NCBI RefSeq assembly: GCF_013299185.1
Contig: NZ_JAAFKG010000009.1
Span: forward strand, 1-64,000
Source: Microcoleus sp. bin48.metabat.b7b8b9.023
GTDB lineage: Bacteria; Cyanobacteriota; Cyanobacteriia; Cyanobacteriales; Microcoleaceae
Direction: 5' to 3'
DNA length: 64,000 nt
Part shown: piece by piece, positions 54,016-63,943 of the stretch
Layout: each line of letters opens with the position of its first letter
How positions within the stretch are numbered: the first letter of the stretch is position 1
Program-made: the position numbers and the translations under genes
Notes under the pieces: generated by a model
The model's database searches: none
Seen by the model: the letters and a program-made list of their open reading frames with translations, nothing else
Told to the model about the DNA's origin: nothing

Positions 54016-56124
54016 CTAAAGGAAAGGATTCATCTCATCAACTTCCGGTTCGGGAACCTTCGGTTTGAGTTCTGGGGGTGGTTCCGGCTGTCGCTTGGAC
54101 TGTCGTTCCGGTTTGGGTTTCGGTGGTGGTTCCGGCTGTCGCTTGGACTGTCGTTCCGGTTTGGGTTCCGGTTGTGGTTCCGGTTGTGGTTCCGGTTGTG
54201 GCGCCACCAGCAGCTCTTCTGCCAGGAAAAGGCTGTCGTCGGTAGCTGCAACCTCTTCTAGTTCTGACATCATCTCGCTTTCAACCTCTGGCGAGGAGTG
54301 GGCTACCCCGCTGCGGGCTTGCTCGTAGACTGCTGTCCCGAGGGAGTATAGCAGTTGCTTGAAAGCTTCGATTTGCTCGGTGAGTTCCTCAACAGTGATG
54401 TCGGGGTTAGCCATCGCGGCCTTCAAAGCTGTTGCTGCTGATTCGGCTGCGACTTTGAGGTCGTCGCTCAGCAATTGCGCGTTGGTTTTCAAAGTGACAC
54501 CACAATTATAGACCAGGGTGTCGGCTTGATTTTTGAGTTCTACTACTTGAGCGCGCTTGATGTCCTCGTCGGCGTAAAGTTCGGCTTCTTGCCGCATCCG
54601 CTCGACTTCCGTTTCGCTCAAGCCTCCTGTATTAGAAATTTGGATGCTTTGTTCTTTGCCGGTTCCCTTGTCTTCTGCGGCAACTTTGAGAATGCCATTG
54701 GCATCGATTTCAAAGGTAACTTCGATTTGAGGTACGCCGCGGGGGGCTGCGGGAATGCCTTTGAGGAGGAATTTGCCGAGACTTTTGTTGTCTTTTACCA
54801 ATGCGCGCTCGCCTTGGAGCACGTGAATTTCTACGGAGGTTTGTCCGTCAGCAGCCGTGCTGTACATTTGCGATCGACTGGTGGGGATGGTTGTATTGCG
54901 ATCGATTACTTTGGTAAACACACCGCCCAAGGTTTCGAGTCCCAGGGAAAGTGGCGTCACGTCTAGCAACAGCAAATCTTTGACTTCACCGCCCAACACC
55001 CCGGCTTGAATTGCCGCGCCTACGGCTACAGCTTCGTCGGGATTCACCGATTTATCGGGAGACGCGCCCCCAAAATACTTACTAATTGCCTCTTGAACTG
55101 CCGGAATTCGGGTTGAGCCTCCGACTAAAATAATCCTGTCTATATTTTTCGGGGTAAGACTTGCGTCTTTGAGGGCTTGAGTCACCGGATCGATCGTCGC
55201 CTGCACCAAATGAGCCACCAGTTTTTCAAACTGAGCCTTCGAGAGATCCATTTCCAAATGCTTGGGCCCTTTAGCATCAGAGGAGATGAACGGCAAATTA
55301 ATGGATGTGGATTGCGAGAGAGAGAGTTCAATTTTCGCCTTTTCCGCAGCTTCTCGGAGGCGCTGCAAAGCCATTTTGTCTGTTGAGAGGTCGCTACCTT
55401 CTTGAGTTCGGAAAGCTTCTACCAGCCACTGAACTATGCAGTCATCAAAGTCATCTCCTCCGAGATGGTTGTTACCTGCGGTGGCGTTGACTTCAAAAAT
55501 TCCGTCTCCCAATTGCAGGATCGAAACGTCGAAAGTACCGCCGCCGAGGTCAAAGACCAAGATTTTCTGTTCGATATTTTGCTTGTCGAGCCCGTAGGAA
55601 AGGGCGGCCGCCGTCGGTTCGTTGACTATCCGCAGGACTTCTAAACCTGCGATCGTACCGGCGTCTTTAGTAGCTTGGCGCTGGGCGTCTGTAAAGTATG
55701 CCGGCACAGTAATCACGGCTTGGGTAACAGTTTGTCCCAAATAAGCTTCAGCATCTTGCTTGAGCTTTTGGAGTACCATTGCCGAGATTTCTTGGGGGGT
55801 GTGAACTTTGTTCCGAATTTGGACGTTAACAGTGTCGTCTTTGCCTTTGATGCAGGTATAGGGAGTGCGGGATCGTTCTTCTTCCGTGTCGTCCCACCTG
55901 CGCCCGATAAATCGTTTGATGCTGTAAACAGTATTTACAGCATTAGTTACAGCTTGCCGCTTGGCTAGTTGACCGACTAAGCGATCGCCCGCCTTGCCAA
56001 ATCCTACGATGCTCGGAGTTGTGCGGCCGCCCTCAGAATTGGCGATCACGACTGGTTTACCGCCCTCCAATACAGCTACGCAACTGTTGGTCGTGCCGAG
56101 GTCAATTCCAATAATTTTTCCCAT
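54016..56124 (-). CDS. dnaK: Chaperone DnaK (Hsp70) with repetitive C-terminal extension
   Basis: 702 residues (about 635 is usual). The nucleotide-binding domain is standard: [51 protein letters not shown] and [13 protein letters not shown]. The linker and peptide-binding domain follow ([19 protein letters not shown]). From about residue 635 the usual tail is replaced by a repetitive Pro/Glu/Gln/Lys/Arg stretch built of PQPEP and [14 protein letters not shown] units, ending in DEMNPFL. Cyanobacteria carry several DnaKs differing in their tails; this is not the standard DnaK2 ending and may be a DnaK3-like form, tied by some work to membranes. It is in the order grpE-dnaK-dnaJ. Confidence 0.93.
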   Translation of the reverse strand: MGKIIGIDLGTTNSCVAVLEGGKPVVIANSEGGRTTPSIVGFGKAGDRLVGQLAKRQAVTNAVNTVYSIKRFIGRRWDDTEEERSRTPYTCIKGKDDTVNVQIRNKVHTPQEISAMVLQKLKQDAEAYLGQTVTQAVITVPAYFTDAQRQATKDAGTIAGLEVLRIVNEPTAAALSYGLDKQNIEQKILVFDLGGGTFDVSILQLGDGIFEVNATAGNNHLGGDDFDDCIVQWLVEAFRTQEGSDLSTDKMALQRLREAAEKAKIELSLSQSTSINLPFISSDAKGPKHLEMDLSKAQFEKLVAHLVQATIDPVTQALKDASLTPKNIDRIILVGGSTRIPAVQEAISKYFGGASPDKSVNPDEAVAVGAAIQAGVLGGEVKDLLLLDVTPLSLGLETLGGVFTKVIDRNTTIPTSRSQMYSTAADGQTSVEIHVLQGERALVKDNKSLGKFLLKGIPAAPRGVPQIEVTFEIDANGILKVAAEDKGTGKEQSIQISNTGGLSETEVERMRQEAELYADEDIKRAQVVELKNQADTLVYNCGVTLKTNAQLLSDDLKVAAESAATALKAAMANPDITVEELTEQIEAFKQLLYSLGTAVYEQARSGVAHSSPEVESEMMSELEEVAATDDSLFLAEELLVAPQPEPQPEPQPEPKPERQSKRQPEPPPKPKPERQSKRQPEPPPELKPKVPEPEVDEMNPFL

Positions 56125-56355
56125 AGCGCCTCATAAAACTTTGTGGGATGTTTGGAAACTTCCAACTACAAGTTGGGGTATAAAAAACGACTAAGCTTGT
56201 TTTAACAAGCATCACCTGACTCGATTTGTAGGAAACAAACTTGATATTTTAATGCAAGATCGCAGACTCGTTAAAAAATTGTTCAGAATTTGTTGAGAAA
56301 GCGCTGACCTGCTTTTAGTCCTGAATTAAGAAGTTGGTGAGTCTGCCACCTTCGT

Positions 56356-56378
56356 ACCCCCGAATTCTCTTCGGGGGT
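56356..56378. terminator. Strong hairpin between grpE and dnaK
   Basis: ACCCCCGA/TCGGGGGT arms (8 bp) with a 7-nt loop lie 37 bp after the grpE stop and 230 bp before dnaK. There is no U tract on the minus strand, so it may be an RNA-processing or stability element and not a true terminator. No CIRCE element is seen before grpE or dnaK. Confidence 0.45.
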
Positions 56379-56414
56379 CAGTGACTTCGAGGAATGCAGT
56401 AGCTTCTGTCCCGA

Positions 56415-57206
56415 TTAACTTTCCGAACTATCGGGATTTTCATCTGAGGCTACCACAGATATCCCAGGCGCCGCAACTTTCACTTTGGCGTGGCGCAAGA
56501 CACGATCGCCCAGAATGTAGCCGCGTTCTAGTTCTTGGATGATTGTTCCTTCCTCGTGTTCGTCTGTGGGCTCGCTGAGGAGAGCTTCATGGAGGTTGGG
56601 GTCAAACTGTTCACCTTCAGGGCGCATCGGAGAAACCCCAATTTGCTTGAGACCATCTACCATTTGCTTGTAAACGCTTTGGTAGCTTTTGTGAATGTTC
56701 ATTTCGCCGTCGTTTTGCGGCTTAATGTGCGATCGAGCGCGCTCGAAATTGTCGATTACCGGCAACAGCGGCTTGATCGTGAGACACCTTGCCTGTAAAT
56801 CTAACTCTTCTTTTTCCTTTTGGGTGCGCCTGCGGAAGTTTTCAAAATCTGCTGCTAGGCGGAGATTTTGATTTTTTAGGTCTTCTAGTTGAGCCGATGT
56901 GGCTTGCAACTGAGTTTTTAAAGCCTCTTTTTCATCTCTTACGGAGGCGAGTTCCCTCTTCCATGATTCAGCCGCGTCTGCTGTCGGGCTGTTGGTGGAA
57001 TTGCCGGTGACAGGATCCCCGGATGCGTTTGCTCCCTTGCGATCGCCCTCGGCGCTTTGATAAGCTTGAGCAAGTTCAAGCTCCCAATCGGCTGCTTCGT
57101 TCGAGTTTGCTGGTGCCGACGGAGTTTCGCTTGCCATTGGTGAACCCTCTGGGGTTTCCCCAGTTGAGTTAGGATCTAGATCTTGCTGTTTTTCCTCGTC
57201 AATCAT
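56415..57206 (-). CDS. grpE: Nucleotide exchange factor GrpE
   Basis: About 263 residues from ATG 57206; the frame opens 14 codons earlier with no start quality. A low-complexity acidic N-terminus comes first, then a long coiled coil (about 85-150, [20 protein letters not shown]). The GrpE signature region [20 protein letters not shown] follows, and the C-terminal beta domain holds [20 protein letters not shown] and [17 protein letters not shown]. GrpE releases ADP from DnaK. It is first in grpE-dnaK-dnaJ. Confidence 0.93.
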   Translation of the reverse strand: MIDEEKQQDLDPNSTGETPEGSPMASETPSAPANSNEAADWELELAQAYQSAEGDRKGANASGDPVTGNSTNSPTADAAESWKRELASVRDEKEALKTQLQATSAQLEDLKNQNLRLAADFENFRRRTQKEKEELDLQARCLTIKPLLPVIDNFERARSHIKPQNDGEMNIHKSYQSVYKQMVDGLKQIGVSPMRPEGEQFDPNLHEALLSEPTDEHEEGTIIQELERGYILGDRVLRHAKVKVAAPGISVVASDENPDSSES

Positions 57207-57386
57207 AATAGCTGCGCGACAGAACCCTATCAATTCTAGCAGATACACTTAACATGGTATATGTATAGAACTATAATTTACTGTGTCTGGCACTATCAGA
57301 TTCATAAAAAGAATACGGGATGCGGGAAACGAGCGAGACTTTAGTCCTTCCTAGGGAAGCGGCACGAGGGACTTTAGTCCCCGTCT

Positions 57387-57431
<45 letters not shown>

Positions 57432-57514
57432 TTAAATATTTTGTTGATTGACCTTGAGATATCTAGTATGATAACTGAAAGTAGACAAGTCAACCAATAT
57501 TCAGGAAAATAGAG

Positions 57515-58843
57515 GTGACTAAAACCCAAAAAACAATGGGAGTTCAGCAAGTATTACTGTCTCCAACCAAAGAAGTTAAAGCATTGTTGGAGTATCTCTG
57601 CCAACAATCAGGTAAACTGTACAACAGTGGTGTTTATTTGGCTCGTCAAACTTTTTTTAAGACCGGAAAACTGTTGACGGGAAAATTCGACTTATCTTTT
57701 GAATCGTCAGTTGCAAAATCAATGGTTGCTAAGTCGTTGCCATCAACACCAATGCAGCAAACATTGATGTCAGTCACAGAAGCTTTCAAATCTTTTAAAG
57801 AAGTAAGAGATTTGTACATCAAAGGTCAATTGCATTTCAAGCCCAAGCCACCGGGATACCTGACAGGTTCTAAATTGTTCAAAGTGGCTTATCCAAATTC
57901 GGGAGGGTTAAGACCGAAACTTGTTGGCAATCAGTTAAGATTTGCCTTGGGTTTAACAGTAAGCCGATGGTTTGGAGTTTCTGAATTCTTTTTACCTATG
58001 CCATCGAATTTGGATTTTTCCAAAGTGAAAGAGTTTACGATTCTCCCTAACAATGGTGCTTTTTATCTGGAAATATCCTACGAGGTTGAAAAACAACAAC
58101 ATAATCTGGACATTTGTCAAGCATTATCAATTGACTTGGGAACTGCTGATAATTTAGCAGCTTGTGTCGATACATTAGGAAATTCTTTTTTGATTGATTC
58201 TCGTGCAATGAAAGCGATGAATCAATTGTGGAACAAGAAAGTAGCAACTAGACAAGAAGGAAAGCCAGAAGGTTATTGGGATAATTGGTTAGACCGTGTT
58301 ACCCGAAAACGCAATCACCAAATGCGTGATGGTATCAACAAGGCTGCCAAGTTGATTGCTAACCATTGCCTGAAATCTGGAATTGGTACACTGATAGTTG
58401 GGTGGAATGAAGGTTTTAAGTCTCACACTAATCTCGGCAAAGTGAACAATCAAAAATTTGTTCAAATGCCTTTAGGTAAACTCAAAAATAGGTTAAAAGA
58501 ACTGTGCGATTTGCACGGTATCAGGTTTGTCGAAACAGAAGAAGCATATACATCGAAAGCTAGTTTTTTAGATGGTGACTCCCTACCCAAATATGGTGAA
58601 AAGCCATCTGGGTGGAAAGCATCTGGAAAACGGATTAAACGTGGCTTGTATCGGTCAGCTAATGCTTCGATTGTGAATGCAGACTTAAATGGTGCTGCCA
58701 ATATTCTCAGAAAAGTAGCCAGTAAGTTAGGTGTAAGCTTAAACCAACTGGGTAGACGGTCTTTGACGACCGTAGCGAGAGTTAGACTTTGGGTATTACC
58801 TAAATCTACTTTGTCCGCAGAATCTCAGTGGCTTCAGCTCTGA
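57515..58843 (+). CDS. tnpB: Atypical TnpB-like protein lacking the usual zinc ribbon, copy 4
   Basis: 442 residues of a second TnpB branch common in cyanobacteria. RuvC-I is LSIDLGTADNLAAC and the closing Asp is in VNADLNGAANILRK. Where other TnpBs have I-x-x-E-D/N-L, this one has LIVGWNEGFK, with no Glu at the usual place. Between VETEEAYTSKASFLDGD and RGLYRSANASIVNADLNG there are no CxxC pairs, so the zinc ribbon is absent. The protein may use a shifted acidic residue (for example in ETEEAYTSK) or may bind without cutting. The start is GTG 57515 behind AGGAAAA; ATG 57536 is possible. It sits directly upstream of pilB. Confidence 0.8.
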   Translation: MTKTQKTMGVQQVLLSPTKEVKALLEYLCQQSGKLYNSGVYLARQTFFKTGKLLTGKFDLSFESSVAKSMVAKSLPSTPMQQTLMSVTEAFKSFKEVRDLYIKGQLHFKPKPPGYLTGSKLFKVAYPNSGGLRPKLVGNQLRFALGLTVSRWFGVSEFFLPMPSNLDFSKVKEFTILPNNGAFYLEISYEVEKQQHNLDICQALSIDLGTADNLAACVDTLGNSFLIDSRAMKAMNQLWNKKVATRQEGKPEGYWDNWLDRVTRKRNHQMRDGINKAAKLIANHCLKSGIGTLIVGWNEGFKSHTNLGKVNNQKFVQMPLGKLKNRLKELCDLHGIRFVETEEAYTSKASFLDGDSLPKYGEKPSGWKASGKRIKRGLYRSANASIVNADLNGAANILRKVASKLGVSLNQLGRRSLTTVARVRLWVLPKSTLSAESQWLQL

Positions 58844-58945
58844 GAGTGTCAACCACAAGCAAAAGATACGGGGGTTAAAACCCCGCGTTGGTTTTCCTCT
58901 CAGCACTCTCTGTGACTGAGTTTCCCACAATCATGAGTGTTTTTT

Positions 58946-60955
58946 ATGACTAACACATCCCAGGGGTCTTCTCGCACATCGATAGTTGCTATCAGCGTTT
59001 TGCCTCCGGCTCTCAACAAGATGATTCAGTCGGGTTACGTCAACGGCGACCAAGTGAAACAAGCTCAACTTGAAAGCCGGAAGTCGGGTAAGCGGTTGAC
59101 GGAGGTATTAGAAGCACTTACCGGGCAGCCGTTGCCTCCTGAATTGCTGCGGCTTTACAAGAAGCAGCAGATGTTTGAACGGAAGATTGTCTACGGGGTT
59201 GAAGCGTATGACCCGGAGATGAGCGAAATGTCGAACGAGCAACTCGGAATTATGCTCGATGGGTTGAAAATTTCGATCGACATTTGTCACCAAGGTCGCT
59301 TTTTACCAGTAGCGAAGACTGAAACCGAGCCTCAGGCTGTTTTAGTGGCAATGGTAGATCCCGACAACCTCAACGCCATAGAAGATTTGCGGCGGATTTT
59401 ACAGCCTCACGGATTGGCTTTGCAGCGACGGGTGATTACGCCAGACGACTACCAGGACATCACTTCGTCCTATCAAGACGACCAAGTTAAGGTAGCCGCC
59501 AAAATAGCAGAAGCCGAAAAGCAGAGAAAACTGGAGTTAGGCGAAGGAGATTTTGGCGAACTCTCATTAGAAGAGGAGAGTTCTGACCAAGAAGACTTAG
59601 CCAACACCATAGACGATGCTGAGGCGGCTCCGGTAATTAAGGCTGTCAACATCATTTTGGCTAAAGCTTTGTCGGAAAAGGTGTCTGACATCCACGTAGA
59701 ACCTCAAGAAGAGTTTATGCGGATACGGATGCGGAAAGATGGGGTGCTGCAAGAGTATTTCCGGTTTCCGAAACAGGTTGTGCAATCGATTACGGCTCGT
59801 TTCAAGATTATTGCCAACTTGGACATTGCCGAACGCCGACAAGCTCAAGATGGTCGTATTCGCCGGGTGTTTGAGGGACGCACGGTAGATTTCCGGGTGA
59901 ATAGCTTGCCTTCCCGGTACGGCGAAAAAATCGTGCTGCGGATTTTGGACAGTTCCAGCACTCAGTTGGGTTTGGGTTTGTTGATCTCGGATCAAGAAAC
60001 TCTGGCTTTGGTGCGAGAGACTGCTAGCCGTCCGTTCGGACTGATTTTGGTGACGGGGCCGACGGGTTCGGGTAAGTCAACTTCTCTGTACTCGATTCTG
60101 GCGGAACGCAACGATCCGGGGGTTAATATCAGTACGGCGGAAGACCCGATCGAATATGCTTTGCCGGGAATTACCCAATGTCAAGTCATTCGGGAAAAAG
60201 ACTTGACTTTTTCCAACCTGCTGCGGGCGTTTTTGCGGCAAGACCCTGACGTGATTCTGGTGGGGGAAACGCGGGACAGAGAAACGGCGAAAACTGCTCT
60301 GGAAGCTGCTTTGACGGGACACTTAGTGCTGACCACACTGCACACTAACGACGCGGCAGGGGCGATCGCGCGTTTGGACGAAATGGGCGTAGAACCGTTC
60401 ATGGTTTCAGCCGCTCTGTTGGGCGTGTTGGCTCAGCGTCTGATGCGGCGCGTTTGCGACAAATGCTGCATTCCTTACCAGCCTACTGCGGCCGAACTCG
60501 GTCGCTACGGTCTGTCGGCTTCTCAAGAAATCGATCTGACTGTTAACAAAGCCAACACCATACCGGTAGAGGAAAGGAAAGGACTCGCAGAACGCGATCA
60601 ACTTTGTCGGAAGTGCAGCGGCCTAGGCTACAAAGGACGGGTAGGCGTTTACGAGTTCCTGAAAAATACTGAGCGGCTGCAAACTCTGATCACTCAAGGG
60701 GCTCCCACAGAGCAACTTAAGGAAGCAGCGGTAGAAGAAGGGATGAAAACGTTGTTGGCTTACAGCTTGCAGTTGGTGCGGGAAGGCGCGACTACCTTTG
60801 AAGAAGTCGAGCGGGTGACCTTTACTGACTCCGGGTTGGAGGCAGAACTGAAAGCCAAACGCAAGCAGGGACTTACCTGCAAAACTTGTCGGGCGGAATT
60901 GAAGCCGGAGATGCTGGATTGTCCGTACTGCTTGACGCCACGCTTTTTGGATTGA
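58946..60955 (+). CDS. pilB: Type IV pilus extension ATPase PilB
   Basis: About 669 residues from ATG 58946; GTG 58937 is in frame. An N-terminal GspE-like domain is followed by the ATPase with Walker A TGPTGSGKSTSLYSIL, the Asp box EDPIEY, Walker B RQDPDVILVGETRDRET and the His box GHLVLTTLHTNDAAG. The zinc-binding Cys are in RVCDKC and LCRKCSGLGYKGR. After the usual end, an extra zinc-ribbon-like tail (LTCKTCRAELKPEMLDCPYC) is present. PilB powers pilus extension for motility and DNA uptake. It is the first gene of pilB-pilT-pilC, all on the plus strand. Confidence 0.95.
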   Translation: MTNTSQGSSRTSIVAISVLPPALNKMIQSGYVNGDQVKQAQLESRKSGKRLTEVLEALTGQPLPPELLRLYKKQQMFERKIVYGVEAYDPEMSEMSNEQLGIMLDGLKISIDICHQGRFLPVAKTETEPQAVLVAMVDPDNLNAIEDLRRILQPHGLALQRRVITPDDYQDITSSYQDDQVKVAAKIAEAEKQRKLELGEGDFGELSLEEESSDQEDLANTIDDAEAAPVIKAVNIILAKALSEKVSDIHVEPQEEFMRIRMRKDGVLQEYFRFPKQVVQSITARFKIIANLDIAERRQAQDGRIRRVFEGRTVDFRVNSLPSRYGEKIVLRILDSSSTQLGLGLLISDQETLALVRETASRPFGLILVTGPTGSGKSTSLYSILAERNDPGVNISTAEDPIEYALPGITQCQVIREKDLTFSNLLRAFLRQDPDVILVGETRDRETAKTALEAALTGHLVLTTLHTNDAAGAIARLDEMGVEPFMVSAALLGVLAQRLMRRVCDKCCIPYQPTAAELGRYGLSASQEIDLTVNKANTIPVEERKGLAERDQLCRKCSGLGYKGRVGVYEFLKNTERLQTLITQGAPTEQLKEAAVEEGMKTLLAYSLQLVREGATTFEEVERVTFTDSGLEAELKAKRKQGLTCKTCRAELKPEMLDCPYCLTPRFLD

Positions 60956-60959
60956 TTCA

Positions 60960-61026
60960 GCAGTTAACTGTTGACTGTTGACTGTTGACTGTTGACTGTT
61001 AACTGTTAACTGTTAACTGTTAACTG
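60960..61026. repeat. Heptamer tandem repeat TTGACTG/TTAACTG between pilB and pilT
   Basis: About nine 7-bp units fill the gap between pilB and pilT. It is the same heptamer family as at 34264 and 63550. The length is likely to vary between strains and might tune expression of pilT. Confidence 0.85.
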
Positions 61027-61072
61027 AGCTAGATTGGTCAATAACTATCAACTAGATCGAGGAGAGGTATCT

Positions 61073-62170
61073 ATGGGTCTGATGATTGAAGACGTATTGG
61101 AGTCCCTGGTAGAGCAAGGGGGTTCGGACATACACATCCAAGCAGGCGCGCCTATCTTCTTCCGCGTCCACGGAAAACTAACTCCTCAGTCCCAATACGG
61201 CGACATTTTGTCTGCTGAGGAAGTGCAGATCCTGATCTTCCAAATGCTCAACAATATGCAGCGCAAGCAGTTGGAAATGGAGTGGGAACTCGACTGCGCT
61301 TACGGGGTGAAGGGATTGGCTCGGTTCCGGGTGAATGTGTACCGTGAGCGGGGTGCTTGGGCTGCTTGTATGCGGGCTCTGGCTTCTAAGATTCCTAACG
61401 CAGATGCTTTAGGCGTGCCGCAGATTTTGCGGGATCTGACGGAAAGACCCAGGGGTATGCTGTTGGTAACGGGACAGACAGGTTCCGGGAAAACTACTAC
61501 GATGGCGGCTTTGTTGGATCTGGTCAACCGGACGCGGGCTGAACACATTCTGACGGTTGAAGACCCGATCGAATATGTGTTTCCGAATGTCAAGAGTTTG
61601 TTTCACCAACGCCAAAAGGGCGAAGATACTAAGAGCTTTGCTAATGCGCTGAAAGCAGCCCTGCGCGAAGATCCGGACGTGATTCTGGTGGGGGAAATGC
61701 GGGACTTGGAAACGATCGGTCTGGCAATTTCGGCGGCAGAAACGGGTCACATGGTGATGGGAACGCTGCACACTAATTCGGCTGCTGCTACGATCGATCG
61801 GATTTTGGACGTGTTCCCGCCCATTCAACAACCCCAAGTTCGCGCCCAAGTGTCTAACTCTTTAGTCGGAATTTGCAGCCAAAATTTGGTTGTGAAAGTT
61901 GGGGGCGGCCGCTGCTGCGCTATGGAAATCATGGTGAATACTCCAGCTATGGCTAACTTGATCCGGGAGGGCAAAACTCCTATGATTTACTCCCAAATCC
62001 AAATGGGGGCAAAATTGGGCATGAGGACGATGGAAATGGCCCTCGCTGAACTTTACAAGGGCGGTAAAATCACTTGGGAATCGGCAATGGCCAAGGCTTC
62101 TAAGGCTGATGAACTCGAACGCTTGATCGGCCCGGCACCTGTTGGTACAGGCAAGGTAGGGGCTCATTAA
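61073..62170 (+). CDS. pilT: Type IV pilus retraction ATPase PilT
   Basis: About 365 residues. ATG 61073 follows GGAGAGG at correct spacing; the frame is open from 61034 but that part is repeat sequence. The N-terminal PAS-like domain starts EDVLESLVEQGGSDIHIQAG. ATPase motifs are Walker A GQTGSGKTTTMAALLD, Asp box VEDPIEYVF, Walker B REDPDVILVGEMRDLET and His box AETGHMVMGTLHTNSA. It drives pilus retraction and thus twitching/phototactic movement and DNA uptake. Confidence 0.95.
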   Translation: MGLMIEDVLESLVEQGGSDIHIQAGAPIFFRVHGKLTPQSQYGDILSAEEVQILIFQMLNNMQRKQLEMEWELDCAYGVKGLARFRVNVYRERGAWAACMRALASKIPNADALGVPQILRDLTERPRGMLLVTGQTGSGKTTTMAALLDLVNRTRAEHILTVEDPIEYVFPNVKSLFHQRQKGEDTKSFANALKAALREDPDVILVGEMRDLETIGLAISAAETGHMVMGTLHTNSAAATIDRILDVFPPIQQPQVRAQVSNSLVGICSQNLVVKVGGGRCCAMEIMVNTPAMANLIREGKTPMIYSQIQMGAKLGMRTMEMALAELYKGGKITWESAMAKASKADELERLIGPAPVGTGKVGAH

Positions 62171-62271
62171 TTGAGTCAGTCAGTCCATTTTAGATTTTAG
62201 ATTTTAGATTTTAGATTTAATTGCAGCGCAGTGAATCTGGGAGCTTGAATTACAATCTAAAATTTGGGGAT
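62171..62271 (+). repeat. ATTTTAG dispersed element, copy 3
   Basis: GTCAGTCAGTCCATTTTAGA with four ATTTTAG-like units, then AGTGAATCTGGGAGCTTGAA and a closing TCTAAAATTT, in the same order as at 20211-20293. It lies between pilT and pilC. Confidence 0.65.
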
Positions 62272-62418
62272 CGACTCTCATAAGTGTTGGGACTTGTACC
62301 TGTTTTGGGGCTAAGCAATCAGTTATTGGTCAGCAGTCCGCAGAAATGACCAATCACTAATGACTAATGACTGATTGCCAATGACTAATGACTTTAAATA
62401 ATTTTCCAGAGGCAATCT

Positions 62419-63546
62419 ATGGCTACAAATGTTATTAATCCAAAACCAAAAACAGGCTTCGATCTCAGTAGGATTCAGGAGCAATTTGAGTATAACCTTA
62501 GCAGTCTTACTGTTAAGGATATGGCGATTTTTGCCCGTCAGTTTGCGGCTATGTTTAATGCCGGGGTGGCGATCGTGAGATGCCTTTCCGTGCTGCACGA
62601 ACAGTGCTCTAATGCTAAGTTGAAACGAGCGCTCAGGAGCATGAATGCTGACGTGCAAGAAGGGATAAACTTGGCAGAGGCGATGGCTAAGTTTCCTGAT
62701 GTTTTTGACCAACTGTTTATCAGTATGGTGGCGGCGGGAGAGGTCGGCGGTGTGCTAGATGAAACCCTCGACCGTCTGGCGGTGATGATGGAAAAAAATC
62801 ACAAGACGGAGGCTGAAATTAAATCTGCGATGTCTTATCCGAAGACTGTGTTTTTCATCGCGATTGTGATTTTTTTCGCAATGACGATTTTTTTGCTACC
62901 AACTTTCGCAAAAATCTTTAAGGATATTGGTGCAGACTTGCCTGCTTTTACGGTGTTTATGTTGGGGATTAGCGCATTTTGTACGGCTTGGCCTCCGATC
63001 CAACAACTGACAGTTATTGGGGTAATTATAGCGCTAAAATTTGCCTTCGATATGTACTACAAAACTCCAGTAGGTCACCTCCAAATCGATAGAATTGCGA
63101 TGAAGTTGCCAATTTTTGGAGATTTGATTGAAAAATCGGCGGTGGCGAGGTTTTGCGTCATCTTTGGCTCGCTGACGCGATCGGGTGTGCCGATTCTGAA
63201 CTCTTTGGAAATTGTGCGAGATGTGGCGGGGAATCAGGCGATCTCAAATGCGATCGAATATGCGAGACAGGAAATTCAAAGCGGTGGCATGATCAGTATT
63301 GCTTTGCAAGAACAAGCTGTTTTTCCGTCCTTGGCAATTCAAATGATGGCAATTGGCGAGGAGACTGGGGAACTTGACAAAATGTTGATGAAAGTTGGCG
63401 CTTTCTACGAAACGGAAGTCGAAGAAGCAGTCAAGGGACTTACCAGTATGCTGGAACCTCTGATGATTGTTGTGGTCGGTGGTATCGTAGGTTCGATTTT
63501 GCTGTCGATGTATCTGCCGATGTTCTCAGTGTTTCAGAAGCTGTAA
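62419..63546 (+). CDS. pilC: Type IV pilus inner-membrane platform protein PilC
   Basis: 375 residues with two T2SS-F domains: FARQFAAMFNAGVAIVRCLS...MVAAGEVGGVLDETLDRLAV and FCVIFGSLTRSGVPILNSLE...MAIGEETGELDKMLMKVGAF. Membrane helices are VFFIAIVIFFAMTIFLLPTF, TVIGVIIALKFAFDMYY and MIVVVGGIVGSILLSMYLPM. It is the platform on which PilB and PilT act. GAGG lies before the ATG. It is the third gene of the pil set. Confidence 0.93.
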   Translation: MATNVINPKPKTGFDLSRIQEQFEYNLSSLTVKDMAIFARQFAAMFNAGVAIVRCLSVLHEQCSNAKLKRALRSMNADVQEGINLAEAMAKFPDVFDQLFISMVAAGEVGGVLDETLDRLAVMMEKNHKTEAEIKSAMSYPKTVFFIAIVIFFAMTIFLLPTFAKIFKDIGADLPAFTVFMLGISAFCTAWPPIQQLTVIGVIIALKFAFDMYYKTPVGHLQIDRIAMKLPIFGDLIEKSAVARFCVIFGSLTRSGVPILNSLEIVRDVAGNQAISNAIEYARQEIQSGGMISIALQEQAVFPSLAIQMMAIGEETGELDKMLMKVGAFYETEVEEAVKGLTSMLEPLMIVVVGGIVGSILLSMYLPMFSVFQKL

Positions 63547-63549
63547 AAA

Positions 63550-63930
63550 GTCAGTTGTCAGTTGTCAGTTGACAGTTGACAGTTGTCAGTTGACAGTTGA
63601 CAGTTGACAGTTGACAGTTGACAGTTGTCAGTTGACAGTTGACAGTTGACAGTTGTCAGTTGACAGTTGTCATTGGCTTTGTTTGAGTTGTTAATACTGT
63701 TCAGTCAGTGATATGGTCTTGGCTAATCTTTGAAGAACCAATGACCAATTGTTGCGAACTAATGAATAACCAATTGCAAATTACCAATTACAAATTGCCA
63801 ATGACAATTGACTAATGACCAATGCCCTGTTTGCCCTATGCCCTATGCCCTATGCCCCATGCCCCATGCCCCATGCCCCATGACTAATGACTAATGACCA
63901 ATGACTAATGACTAATGACTAATGACTAAT
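63550..63930. repeat. Block of short tandem heptamer repeats behind pilC
   Basis: Successive tracts: CAGTTGA/CAGTTGT (63550-63671), CAATTAC-like units, CCCTATG/CCCCATG (about 63832-63880) and ACTAATG (about 63882-63930). All have a 7-bp period with point variants. There is no gene in the 397-bp interval. Such tracts are typical intergenic repeats of filamentous cyanobacteria. Confidence 0.8.
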
Positions 63931-63943
63931 TAATTAATTTAAA

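Noticed and set aside
57207-57300. CIRCE (HrcA) element before grpE
   Set aside because: No TTAGCACTC/GAGTGCTAA inverted repeat is present in this region or before dnaK.
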